Source: Mixophyes australis (lineage: Eukaryota; Chordata; Amphibia; Anura; Limnodynastidae). Taken from it: a stretch of 64,000 nt of DNA. This document shows positions 23,760-37,900 of this stretch, piece by piece. Each line of letters opens with the position of its first letter. Position 1 is the stretch's first letter. The position numbers were made by a program, and so were the translations under genes. Location of the stretch: positions 142,737,729 to 142,801,728 of the forward strand of contig JAVHZZ010000004.1 in the NCBI GenBank assembly GCA_036250195.1, given 5' to 3'. Below the pieces are notes generated by a model. That model made no database searches. It saw only the letters and a list, made by a program, of their open reading frames with translations, and was not told the origin of the DNA.

Positions 23760-23791
23760 TTACCCATCTTCTTTTGGAGGAGTGTACCAGC
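23760..23791 (-). CDS. UBE2Q2: UBE2Q2 exon 13 (terminal)
   Basis: Encodes the C-terminus [10 protein letters not shown] and the TAA stop. Acceptor CTCTATAG. The split Gly codon joins G from exon 12. Confidence 0.93.
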
Positions 23792-26700
23792 CTATAGAGG
23801 GAGGAAAAAGGAGAAGTGATTACAGATATGTTCTACCACCCTACAACTGTAGTTAGCAGGTTAAAAAAATAAAATAAAAAAGTCCTAAATATGAAAGGCT
23901 TTTATAGAAGACAGTACCGTTTTTCTCATGGATTTGTACTAGTGATTTGTAGGATTGTTGTGCTCGAGCAAGATTATACTGATTCTGAAAAGAGAAAATA
24001 TATTAATGTATATACAATATTCTCTTAGATACATACACATAGCTATAATTAAGCCTCACCTTGTTGGCTCCAAATTGCACGCGTGCTTTTCCTTTAACCA
24101 GGGTAGCATTGATTTGCATGATAACAGACTCTATTGAATAGGCACTGCTCCATCCCTAAAATACCAAACAATTAACAGAGGCACATTAAGTTCAAAACAC
24201 GCATACAATTGTTCACATATACTCAGAAATGAACAAAGTATTAGCCCTTATGTCACTCAAGAAAGAAATCTTCAGTGAAAACAGGTAGGTTTGTTACTTT
24301 TTACATTGGGGTACACTATGTTTTATGGTTTGCATTTTATAACATTACCTATGAATGCTGCTGTGCCATAGGGTGATGCTTTACATATAGACTATTCAGT
24401 ATTGGCAAATTCTGTGTCACAGATTACCCTACTATTTGACAGATCCTCTTGTTAAATATAACTTTAATGACGCTTAGAAACTAGTAATACAGAACACTTG
24501 ACAGACAGTATGAGCAGTGCATATAGTGAGAAGTGTTCTCCCCCCTCCTTACAGATGACTGCAGAGGAAACTAGATGGCCTTACAATACAGTATACAATA
24601 TGCATGATCTCTTCATACAATTTATTGACGAGCCCAATAATAAACATACTTCCCTGTAACAGCTTTGTCAGTAGAACTATTTTACTTAGGCAATGCCTTA
24701 GTATTAGGAGCATATTCAATTGGCCGCGTTACTGTCAAAAGTAACGCTGCTTGTGCACTATTACTATAATTACCATAATACCTGTAATACGTGGCTAATT
24801 GAATATGCCCCTTAATGTTTAAAACATATTCATGTTGCTGACGAAAGAATCAAACCATTATATATGATATAGCAGACATACTGCCAAGTAACAGAAAATA
24901 AGCTAAACATTACAGATAATGTATCACATACATGTAGGAAAATATATAATTTTGTTTGTTCTTCACAGGAGAATTAAAATAAAAATAACTAATATGACCT
25001 ACCTGTTTAGTAAGTAGCTCCATGCACAGAGCACCTCCACCCAGCACATACCTGGAAGAAAGAATTTTCTGTAAAAAATATTGGTCACTAGTCAGCGAAA
25101 CACACGCTATGGGCCACACGGCTAGTGACATAATACACAGTTGCCAGAGAGTGGAAGGGGTAACAATATTAAGGGCTCACCCCTTAGCCATCTGAATTTT
25201 GGAAAACCAAAAAGGTAGTACAGCCGCAGAATAACCTACACTGGTTAAGGACTATTAATCACAGTTATGCATTTCTGTTTATGATCTGGGACAGTGACAG
25301 CATCTTGCCATTTGTCAATATCCAGCTACTCAATTGGTCAAGTAAATAAAGTGACAGCCATCAACCGTTGTAACAGACAGAAATTCCACCATGAAGTATC
25401 AAACGGACATTTTGATTTGAATAATTTATGTAAAGCCTGGCTTGTCTGCCAATACTCACCCTCCAGAGAGTACAGGGGATACCACTCTCACAAACGGAGG
25501 GTCAAATGGAAAGTTGTCCTGCAGAGGGGAATAAAAAAAATAAAAAAAAAATAAAATAGGTTATACAGCAACACAGATCACTTTAACCAAAACATAGTCA
25601 TTTAATTCAACTGAAAATCTAGTAAGTTAAAAAGAGACCATGTGTAAAGAGCACACATTAATAGGATGTAGCAGGAAGGTATGGCCATTTCTATAACTAT
25701 ATAGATTTTAGAATGGGTAAAATATTTGCTGTAGGAGGCACCAATTATTTTGAGGGGGGAGGGCGCGGGGGGGGATAAGTGTGTAAACCAGGCCTGGCCA
25801 ACCTGTGGTTCTCAAGGTGAAAAGAACCTACAAGCCCCATGCCCTGCCACCTAGCAGCTGGCCATCTACTGGCAAAGCATGCTGGGACTTGTAGTTTCAC
25901 AACACCTGGACAGGCCTGGTGTAAACACCGACATCCACTAAGATAACAGAGTAACTTATGAGGCATGCACTGTTCACACAACCTGCTGGTGTCACTGAAT
26001 CCTTCCACAGTCCAGTGGTGGTGTCCTGTATAACTGGGACATGCATTGACACCACTGCCAGTTTGAATCATTCAAACATGGGAATGCTACAGAAAACCAC
26101 AGGTAGACTGCAGAAGACCAGCACATTCAAGTTATTACACTTTGGATAGAGTAAAGACTCAGGATTAGCAATACGATTTTCAGCACAACAAGAGGCATCA
26201 GTAAAGACACCACTGAAAGAAATTATTTAAGAGGAAGGAAATGTATGAATATTAGCACAGCAGCCTCTTGAAATACATTCTCCAGGCGTTTTCCTCTTTA
26301 CAGAAATGTCGAAAAACAACTGGCAGCTTCATCTTAACAAAATAAAGTCTTTGTTAATGGAAAAACACCACAGCTTATATATGTGGATGTGTCCAATTTT
26401 GACGATTGTAACATAGTATTAAATCTTCTGTACATCTGTAGGACAATGAACACACAAAAATGTTACAAGAACAATACACCCACCTGACATCTACACATGC
26501 TTTACCTTAAAGGAAAAATTCAGTAAAATGCAGTCTATGGCCTCCTTTTCTTTTAAGACAAGAAGGTCACTATGCAACGGGCTGTCTGGATCAACCCTAG
26601 GAGAGTGAGGGGAGAAAAGAAAATCTTATGCCAAATTGTCCAAGTTCCATGATACCGCAGCAATATTCCTCATCTTATGTCAGATTGTAGACATCTAGTT

Positions 26701-29700
26701 TCTTGTCTTCTAGAAACACATGTTTAGACAACTACATACTGGATAAAATTAATTAAGTACTTTGCCTGACTAGCACTGAGGATATGCGAGAGATCATTTA
26801 TATCCTACATTTGCCTATAAAACACATACAGAGTGGCATTGTGGAAAGAACTGGGCTTCCACTGGCAATTTTGTAAAACATCTCAGTCTAAAGTAATAGT
26901 ACTTTTTCCAAGGCTGTTTATAGTCTAGTGTGTATATTTACTAAGTAGCAACACTGACAAACTGACGATTCACTGTGGTTTACCGTAATTTTCTTAAAAC
27001 TGCAATTTTATTAAATTTGAATCCCAATGGCCTTGGTCTTTAATTAAATTGCCATTTTAAAAGATGACAGGTCAAGAATCTGCGGTTTGTCGGAAACGAC
27101 GCTTACGTCTTGTAGTATTAGTGTTAGGATATACATCATATCATAGGCCTAACGTACATCTCTAAACAAGCAAATTAACCAAAAACCTTATGTTACCCCC
27201 AAAATAAACTAGAGCCCAAAGTGCATTTAGTAAACGGTGAAATGATCTTACTTTAGCAGCTTAACGTGCCACTCATACAGACTGTCATTTACAAGCTCCA
27301 CTGAATAAATTCCTACAAAGAAATAGAATGGACGGTTATTCAAGGGTGTACAGAAGATTACCACCATATCAAGCAGCTCTATAAGCAATTATCGGTTGAA
27401 CAAAGTAATCAACTGTTAAATAATCTTTAGGTCTACTAATCCTAAAAGGTAGATACTCTAGCAGATCCAACTACTTAACATTCGGATCTACGTACAAAAC
27501 TAAGATGTAGCTGTTCACACTCTTGCTCAAAGACTGAATCTATGGGGCACAATTTATGTGGCTGGATGAAAATGAATGAGCACACTACCCAGGGTAATCA
27601 GATGTCATTATCTGCCAGTCCTAAAAGTGAGATTTCCTGATCAGATGTCAATCTGGATTGGTGGCGGTTTCCGGCACAAAGATGCACTAATTTGTGAGCA
27701 ATTAAGTTTATGCGCACAAAGAATGTTGTCGGGGGACACAAGAGTTAACAACTTTCTACAAATCATGAAGAGCTGTATTTTGCATCTTTACAATTGAGAA
27801 ACCTTCCAGAAATATAAAATTACAACTTTGAGGCCAGAATAGATAGGAAAACTATATTTTATGGCTTCAATGTTGTCATTCTATATTTCTGTAATGTTTC
27901 TCTATTGTAAAGATGCAAAGCACAGCTCTGCAGGATTTGTGAAAGTTTTTTTATTTATATGGCTTATATTTTTTGGAAATTCTACATTTTTACATGTTTT
28001 TAACAAAACTGGATTAACAAACCTGTTTTATAACTCTGTGACCTGTATATATCCCTGAGTTCTTTCATAAGACGATCAGAAGCTTGTACAGATCCAGAAA
28101 CTGCACCCTAACAGAAGAAAAGAAATAAGAGTTATACATTTTTATTAGCAACAAACCCACCTCCCTTACAGAGAAACTGTTGTGCATTAGAGGAATTCAG
28201 AAAGGCTTGAAGATTTTATCACCACATGAGTAGGATAAATTACCATTTTGGTAGGGCAAAGAAAAACGCCACATTTTGTTTCAGATTGAGGTACATTGGA
28301 TAACATGGTGTTTCTGCACCCATCTGACAAGAGTCTCACTACCAATCTGCTGTTAATGTAGAGATGCACCAACAGGCTACATGTTGCCTACCTTTGCTCA
28401 CATCACACCTTCCTACACAAGGACAGCCAGGAATTGGCAGTTGAAGTACACTTCTGTAGTTATGATAATGTTCCAACTGGCTACTGCTTGCACTAGCCCT
28501 GACCAGCAGGACATAAAAGGATGAATACACGGACCCTTGTTTAACAACTAAAATTGATGACTAGGACACTGAACTTCAACTGATATACCAACATTGTAAT
28601 GCTTACATTTCCAGTTACAACTTTACTTGCAACAAACAAGTTCTAATAATTAAAACAAACTCAAGGTCTCCAATAGCGCCTAAAATTCTATTTGTATACT
28701 TACAGGTTCACGCAGGAAGCCCCTTATAGACGCTGTATACAGATTCTCACCATGAAAATATCACAATGCTCTGTCACTTACATTAAGGTGGTCCTGCCTC
28801 TGATTCTTACGGATCTTCTCTAAGATGGCAAGGTTTTCTTTTTCAATGCCTTCATCCTCAGATTTCTTGCCATCAACTGGCTCCTCTTCCTTCATGTCAT
28901 AGTGATCCAGATCTTCGATATCCTTAATCATTATTAAAAAAAATGTCATTAAATGTTTCTTATTCAGTGTACCATTAGGAATTGAACCAGCTAGCTATCA
29001 AGCTATCAGTTGATACAAGGACACCAATAGGGGTATTCAATTGTTAGCGAGTTTGGAAGTTCGAGCGTGCAAAGTAATTTTTTTGCTATTTTACCTTATT
29101 TTCGAGCGCGAAAACTTCACGCAATTCTAAATTTTTTTTTTTGTTTTTTAGCAAAACGGTGTTATCGCGCTCTAAGCGTTTGTCAATGTTAAAGTATAGG
29201 CTGGCTGCGAACCCTTAGCGGAAAAAGCTATTCAATTGTTTTTTTAACGCCGAGTGTGAAAAAGGCAAATATGCTGTTTTATCTCACACCTCCATGGTCT
29301 GCTCAAAGAAATTTTTTTTTTATTAAGTTAAGAAAGATATACATTAAACTGAAAAAATAGGTGTAAAAGTTCATAAAAGTAACCTAAAAAAAGAAAGGTA
29401 CTTAAAAAAGTGTATAATAATTAATGTGCCAAAAAGTATCATGTTTTTTTTTTTTTTTTTTTAAAAGCAAAATCGTTTGCTCCCCACTCTATTTAGTCTT
29501 AGTGCTGGCAGGCTATTGATGTGTGAAAAATTTGATGTAAGGTTCCCCCTAATTTAATTGAACCAGCACTAGGCAAACCAGCCGGGGTGATAGGCACTAT
29601 AGCAGGGGGAGGGGGGCGGGGGGAAACGCAGTTTGGGTCCCACGGCCATAATGACTAAACACCCACAGACTGTTCAGCGCTGGCCTGGATTCCCTAGGGA

Positions 29701-31951
29701 TTGTGGTCCGCTGAAAAATGTAAGCGGACCACCCCCCTAGGGACACCCATGCCAGTGCCGATAGCACTAGGGCTCTTCCTACTACACCTGGGCTATGGGT
29801 AGTAGGGCAATAAATGGGGATTTTGGATAAAAAATAAATAAATAAATTGATTTGTGGAACTACATGTCCCAGCCAGCCATGTTGTCCTAAATAGTGTGGG
29901 CATGCTGCTACTTGTCTAACTACAAGCACCAGCGTACCCATAGCACCCAGGGCATGTTTGCACTTGTAGTAGAACCACAAGTGCCAACATGCTCTTACAC
30001 CCACGGCTGGCTGTGATCTGTAGTTCCACAAAGCAAAATGTTAAATAAAAGCACAACACCCTCATTCCAACCACAAATCTTTATTAAAAATAATAAAACC
30101 CCAAGAAATACAGTAAACACCCTCATGTACACCATAGATTTTAATTAAAAAAAAAAAAAAAAAAAATACTCACCATGGACGAAATCCTCAGTTTTATGAT
30201 GCTTTACTTACACACACTCATTTACGCAAAGTCCCAACAAACATTTTTACCTTCGAAGAAAGGTCCGGCTTGCCCACTGTCCCACAAATATTTGTACCTT
30301 ACAAATGTCCATGCTTGGCCAGTGTTCAAGAAATGTTTGTAAATTTCAAAAAATTTACCTCCTTGTAAAATCTTTAATTCTGCTGTACAGGGGGGGCCAT
30401 TATTGCTTGCAGTGCTGGGGCCCTTCTTCATTGCAGTGTGGGGGGCCCATTCTCTTGTGCAGTGCTGGGGCCCTTCTTGATTGCATTAATTTACTTTTAT
30501 TTTTTTATAGTAAAATGAGTGCCTTAACCACTCCTCATTTCAAACTCGCTAGGACCAATAATAGAGCGCGAGGGGGTGCATGTAAAAAAACAATTGAATT
30601 TAGGGTTGTTGTTTTTTTCTCGAACAGGAAAAAACGAGCACTTTTTTTTTCCGAGCGCGAAATTTTAACGCATCTCGCTAACAATTGAATACCCCCACCA
30701 AGTATGCAAACATGTATTCAAGGTCCAAGCCACTTTTCTAGTATATATCTCCTCCACATACATTTAAACCACTTTTAATTACATAAACAGTTAAGACTAC
30801 AGTAGGTTTCCCCTTTTGCTAACACTAAAGTTCAGATTTAACTGTATTGAATAGCGTGATGGAAATGGTTCACAAGGTTGACTTATGCCAGTCCACCCTA
30901 TTTTGTAGATAAAATACATACAATGATCCATGTTAGTGCAAAGACATTTCTAAATGTCCAGCAAATAACTGGTTTTAACTAGATTCAGGGGGAAAAAAGG
31001 CGGTTTGATTCAGAGTTTTATTATACAGCCAAAACCCAAAAAGCTTTAGCTTCGACTAGAACATGAAGAAAGCTGTGTCTAGTGATTTATCCTGAGTGAT
31101 CTATAGCTATGGAGATCCTCAGATCAAGACATTTCTCAGTCAAATTGCTTTCCACAGCCAATTACCTATTTATTGTATATTTATCTTTCATAATAAACAT
31201 TTGTATTATTCTTTTTAACAATTATTGTCTGTCAATCATTGTAATCTCACACCAAAACATAAGAGGTAATGACCATCCTGTGACAAACAGTAACTGACAA
31301 GCCAACTACTACACTCTATTGACAGTTCTGTTAGGGCTGCCTAGCAGGTATCCGGGTTTCACTCTTCTTAGGGAGCATTCACATGACCAGAAGACAAAAT
31401 GGTTTTCTGACGTTCCACAGCTTAGCCGACAGTGTAGGTGCATTGCCACACTGTTATAGTAATGATCAACCTGCGTGAAAGGGTCCAACATTAAATGCGC
31501 CATGTAGTTCTACAGAATGCATTTAAGCATCTCTGAAATATTTACAGGTTGGTCACATTGTTCAACTCCCTTTCACCCACTGCACTTCAGCCAAGCTATC
31601 TACTCTTTTTCAGAGAATACATTAAGCCCTACATTTAACAGAGTGGAATGGAGTAGCTCATACTAATCGAAGGTTACTAGTCACACTATTTTCACTCACC
31701 TCACCCATGTCTTCCTCCTCCTCCTCTTCAGATGTAACTTCCTCTGTTGTGCCATTCTGCATAAATGAGCAATGGTTATGGAAACAAAAAGGTAAACAAG
31801 CCACTATATAGGATAACGTTAAAAATTAGGGGGTCAGAGGAACCCGCTCTGCTCTCAAGACTTCTAGGCAGAGCATGAACAAAACCATGCAGAGCTTGGG
31901 TTTCCTCCAACACTCCAAAAACTTACTAGTAGGCAACTACCAAATTGACCC

Positions 31952-31988
<37 letters not shown>

Positions 31989-34900
31989 AATTTAGACTGT
32001 CAGCTCCAATGGAGTAAGGACCGATACGAGTTATCTGTGCAGCACTGCAGAATCAGTGGCGCTGTATAAATGATGAAGCTCTCAGGAGCAGGGCTCTCTT
32101 TCCTTGTGTGCTCCTTCTACTATTCCATCACCCTCTGTACCTCTTGGCCTGCTTCCCTAGCTCTGTTTTCTTAAGCTTCGGCCTACTTATCGCTGATTTC
32201 TACTACTATCACTTTCACTCATTTTCCCAGAAATAATTTGATTAGCATTACCATGTTACCTGTGTCTGTATATTTATATATTTTTGTTCTTCATATTTTG
32301 TTCTTTATGTATCATGGGTCACTTTTCTGTATATGTCATGTACGGCGCTGCGAACCTTTGTGGCGCCTTATAAATTAAACACAATAATGATAAGCCTTTC
32401 CCATTACTATTGCAATATGCTGGGCAGCCACTAGATGTCTCACTAGTTAATATGATTTGTCCACTCATTTAGATACTACTTTATCTACTGAAAATAGATC
32501 AATCCTAAACTTTGGAAAAGTATCATTAAACATAAGAAATTTCAGTGTTTAAAAAAAAAAAACCCTTCAGGTGCTTAAACAATAGCCATTTTATATGAAC
32601 GGTTTTAAAATAAAAGTTTAATTCATCAGCTGTGTCTTTGCAAGCATCACACATTTTCAAAATCCTTCTAGCACTTGCAGTGGAGGTAAATGCTTAGCTG
32701 AATTAGGTTTTTTATTTTAGCAGTGTATCTTTACACCAATATCTGGCCTTCGAAAAGATGTCACTAGGCAAAAATATTGACTACCTGTCCTGTAGGCAGA
32801 GGCTGATCCAGCATTTCAACGTCAGGATGCTGTGGGAGATTATACAATCTGCACAGGTCACAAATCAGACGCTTCAGCTGCTGCAGGAGCTACAGAAAAC
32901 AAAAATTACCATTAATACATTGTAGAAAAAAATAAATCAACGTAAACTTCAGATCACTCTTCCATGCTCATGGGCTCATGCATGTAATATAGCTTTCTGC
33001 TCAGTTGCCAAGCAGAGATATGGGGAGCACAAGCCATTACATAGAGATCAGTGGAGGGGATATGTCACATATGTGCTAACACTTTATCTTTACCTTACTG
33101 GTAATCTGATATTTAGAAATTGAAACAAGCACAATTTGAAAATTCTAATTTTTTGCAATACAAGCGTTAAAATATTGTGATAATGAAAAATATGTAAGCA
33201 AACATGTTTTTGTGACATGTTCATCCTAGTACTGAAAAGTGTCCTTAAACAAAGAATTCCTGCTATAACTAGTATGTCTTCATAAAAACAGAAATGGATA
33301 TCAAACTATTAACTGTCTCAAAAGGAACGGTTTGGGAAAGTGCCTTCCATGCATTCTCAAACTGCATGCTGGATTGAATAAGAAGAGAAACAATGAAATG
33401 CAAACTGCCAGACCAAAACACATGCAAAGGACATTAATTTCTCAAATTTTGGCCTGATTAGCGTTATAGCAGACCTATTAAACATCAAAGTCACTTATTT
33501 TTACAATCCATACTCACACTGGTGATCATGGATTAAAAATAAAGTGAAGAAAAGAAAAAATCATCTGAATAAGCTCCAATAATAATGAAGTACATTAATA
33601 AAACTTAATCATGTTACTTCTACCTAATCACAGTAGCAATTGGGATCAGACAGAGGCTTTAAAGTAGGGAAAAGAGAACATGCAGAGCACACAGCATCCA
33701 TTCAGCATTCCAAGACTCTCATGGGTACTTCTAGGAGATAATACAATTGTTAAGCCAGTTGAAAATAAATAGTGAACAATCACAATGATTAGTAACTTAT
33801 CAAGTCTTAACACCTGACAACCACTAAATTTAACTCACCAGAGTGTTGCTTTTTTTAATTTCTTCTAAGCGTTCCAAAACGGATGTCAGATTTGGGTCAT
33901 CTGATTCCACAAACCATATTGGTGCAGAAGAAGGGTAGGATTCCTAGAGGAAGAGACAGTTCAGATTTCTGTACACATTAAATAGACCTGGCATGCAATT
34001 TTGAAAAAGAACACCAAGAGTACAGCAAGCCTTATTGCAATTTAATTTTAATAATTCATATACCATTGAAAAAAACATGCACATACACTATAAAACCATA
34101 CCCCCTCCTTGTGTGTCATACATTCCCTTAAGCATTACTTAAAATTAGCTATTTGTAAAGACAGATGTTCCAGTGATGCAGAGGTCATGATCATTCAAAG
34201 CTGACCTACTGAAAGCTACAGCTTGATGTCATCACAGGCCATTTCTCAAGAGAAAAATGAGCATGTGCCCGACAGTAAATTATTTGTTCTGTCCTTCATA
34301 AGTCATGAATATGAACTCTTCACAAATATAGTCAGGTCCACCAATATGCGTGTATTTTTTAAGGAGTGGTTTACCTTTATTGACTACTTTTAATTTTTAG
34401 ACTATAACTGCATGTAACTGTGCATTCAAACCAGACTGCTGTAGTGGGCATAGCTGCAAATTATGGCCACCTGTTATATAGTATTCTAGGGGACTACATA
34501 TCTATGCAGACTAGTTAGCGGAGAGTTAATCAGAAAGTAGACCATACTTTTTCAAAACTGTTAAATGTAGAATTCCACAAATTTTGGGTTTCAGTCGGCC
34601 TATAACATTAATATACTGCAACCACATCGGAGTATAATGACAGTCCCAGCGCCATTTATAAATTAAAATCAATCTGCAAATGAGTTTACAATGGATGAAG
34701 AATGCTGCTGAACTGCAGAGGAAAATTGAATCCATCACCAGATCATCAGACCTTGGGAAATGGATATTCCACTGTGAAGCATAACTTGCAGCAAAGTTGC
34801 TTATTACAGTCAAAGCTCAAATGGCCAGTGTCAATATTTCCTGTGCTTGGACCATGATGTGTGGCCAGAAGCCTGAAGCAGTATTACTACTGCGACAGAC

Positions 34901-37900
34901 ATACTGAACCTCTGCAGTCTACTTTACATTCTTTGCTGGGGCTAGAATTCATAAAAGACCTAGGCCAGACAGTATATGGGTCACATAGGAGGAATCCACA
35001 CAGTCCAGGTAACAGAACAAGCGTGTTGACAATTGATTTGTAAGGTTCTCCACACAAAAGAAGGTGGCATTATCCTTTAAGAAACTTTAAAAGTGTTACC
35101 GAATTAAGTATTCTTATATAAAGAGTGGAGGGACCAGAATGGAGGCAAACTATCCCTGTACTCCCATTGTTTGTTTCGAATGTATCCACTCTTCTAAAGA
35201 AAATCTGGGCATTAGCCAGATAAATGACTCCATAGGGAAGAGATAATTTCAAAACTATCAATTTTAAGGTGTCACCAAAAACATAATATTTGAATGTTAT
35301 CAAATTGCACTAGTGCTCATTTGGATCCAAATGCTAAACTGTAACATATCGCTTCAATTGACAACTTGGATATGGATAGCATCAGTGTCAATCACAACAC
35401 ACTGGACAATCACAAGTGATTGGTGGATGAGGGCATGTTCCCCATGGAAGGCACCCCTCTAGTAAAGAATTGTTTTGTAACATGGGGCGAAGATCACTAC
35501 TATTATATAGGAATTATCATTGACCTTAAAATCAAAGGGAATGACGGCACCCAAACTATGCCTGGGAAGAGCAACCCAGAGCCCTTCACTGTTGGAAACA
35601 AGTACTCAGGGTTGTAGAGTTCATTAGGTTGGCATCACACATGAAAACTTTGCAGACAACACCCTGAATCATCTGACCATATCACTTCCCTCCAGTGTTT
35701 GGCAATTCATCGCCTGTTCCTTTGGACCACTGAACTTCCAAACATACGGTGCCAAGTGTAAGGAGCGATTTATGCACTGCAACCAGACTGATATCCTGCT
35801 CTGTGGAGTTATTGGACAGTTTTTTTTTTTATGAAACAGGCTGCTCATGCCACAGGTTGAAAATTGAAGTGAATTGATCTGCAGTTGCTCATCTGTTTGG
35901 TCTTGCACTTCAAATTCATGCACGTTATGACCATCCTGTAGCAGTAACTTGCACCCACTGTTGTGCTTTGCGGATTAAGTTTTTCCTTTAAGGTCCATGC
36001 TGACATTACCTTAGACAACAGTGTTGCCCGTTAAATAGCAAGCAAGTGCTTCAGCCTATTGTTATGGGCTTTCTTTTTTGTTGTAGTGTTTAGAATGTAA
36101 AGAAAAGATAAAAAAAAATGCAATAAAGTTTTACCCGATTTAAAAAAATAAATAAATTAGCAAGCAAGTTGAGACTTCTTAAATCTCTTGCCAAACACGC
36201 CGCAACAATCACCCCTCTTTCAAAGTTAGAGGTCTTTTCTTGCAGCCACGCTGGCCATGATTATAGGAAAACAGGGCATTGGGGCATTTTTATACATGAC
36301 GCGGACCATACTGGAATGTTATTTGCTCATAGAAGGCATGAGGAACGCCTGTGTGGCAGCCCTTGCTTTCATTATTCTTTATGTATGTTATTTACATCAT
36401 TTCAGGTCCAGTAACATCTGAATAGAACACAGTATTTGTTCACTGCAAGTTAGTTAATAAATTACCACTTAATTAGATGGTGGTTAACACAATTGTACAA
36501 GAAAGGATGTTAATGAGCCTAGTTAAAGTACATTATGCCTTAAGATATGCAAAAACAGCATTGTGCTTACCACGTGCTTAGATTACTATGCTTAAAGGGT
36601 TATAAAAAAAAAAAAAAACAACTAAACTTCTTGTTATATATTGATCAATATATAAAGTCACCCAAACACATTAACACAGACTATATTAAAATCATCAAGA
36701 ACAAAAAACTCACTCCAGTTAGGAAAAATACTATGTAAACTTAATGGAACTGAATTTTACGGCATATGGAACTAACCAGAGTCTGAAAGGAAATACTCAT
36801 ACATTTGTGCTTTCACCAGGAGTCCATGCATTTAGTTTAAGGAAGCCATACAAGTTAAAAATAAAATCAATGGATTCTTATGGAGCAAAAAGAATTTTGC
36901 AACAGTACAGTTTTCTGTGAGGTTTTTTTAACCTGTGTGAATTGTAACTCACTAAAACCAACTTTATTTTGGGTAGCCCATTTCATTTGCATGCAAATTT
37001 TATGTTTTTGGCATATACACTGCACATCATATTGGCACATTTCAGAGAGCATGTCATTTTGCAGTCATATCTAATGGGAATTTTTTTCCTTCCTTATTTA
37101 GTATTCTTTTACGGATAAGAGTGTCAGAATACATATATGACAAACAGCTAATAATTCTGCAGCAATGGTACATTAAAAGTACAACACACATCTTCAACCT
37201 TAATGGTAATTCACATATACATATACTATAGAACCTCACAGGCAATGCAAACATGTGGCCATACAAAAGAATGTGGCCTGTGGATAAGGCCATGTATTTA
37301 ACAAATAACCCAAAACAAAAGGCTTTTCTTCAGAGACCGAATATTTTTTTCCAAACAACGGGATAAATGCGCTAGATCCATATATTTAATAAAAGCCAAC
37401 AAAATATGCATTTGAAATGTGTTACTAATTCTTTGTATTTTAATGTCTAATTTTGACAAAAGTTAGAGATTGATAAATTGCATACAGCCATCTCCTTGGT
37501 GCTGAACCTATCATGTGTGGCCTCTGCTTGGGCAGAGGGTGTATTAGTTGATGTTAGCACCCCATGAACACTTACAGTTTATTATAATAGCTTGGAAAGA
37601 AGAAAAAAAAACCTAGAAGTTTTGGTCTGCAAAAATGGAGGTGTCACTGAAGCCATAACTGGGCTGGTTCAATATTAGCAGATTAAATTAATTCATAGAA
37701 TGAACTAAACATGTAACCCTTCTTAAAAACTTTACTTTCAAGAAAATCATGCAAGTTTTCCCCAATATAAAAAACAAAAATAAACTTCCCACAATACAGA
37801 GTATATGTACACATCACAAAGCACTACATTAGGTGCTGTTCAAAGGTAAACTATACACAGTAATACAGCTATTACAGGAAACCTAAGCAGCCATAAGTTT

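Noticed and set aside
28043..28107. Shorter version of UBE2Q2 exon 6 ending at AG|GTCACAG
   Set aside because: Would delete the conserved SQSYKT residues and break the frame to exon 7.
29597..30031. 144-codon minus-strand frame
   Set aside because: Lies inside the non-coding fold-back element; the homologous stretch at 11,599-11,892 does not keep the frame.
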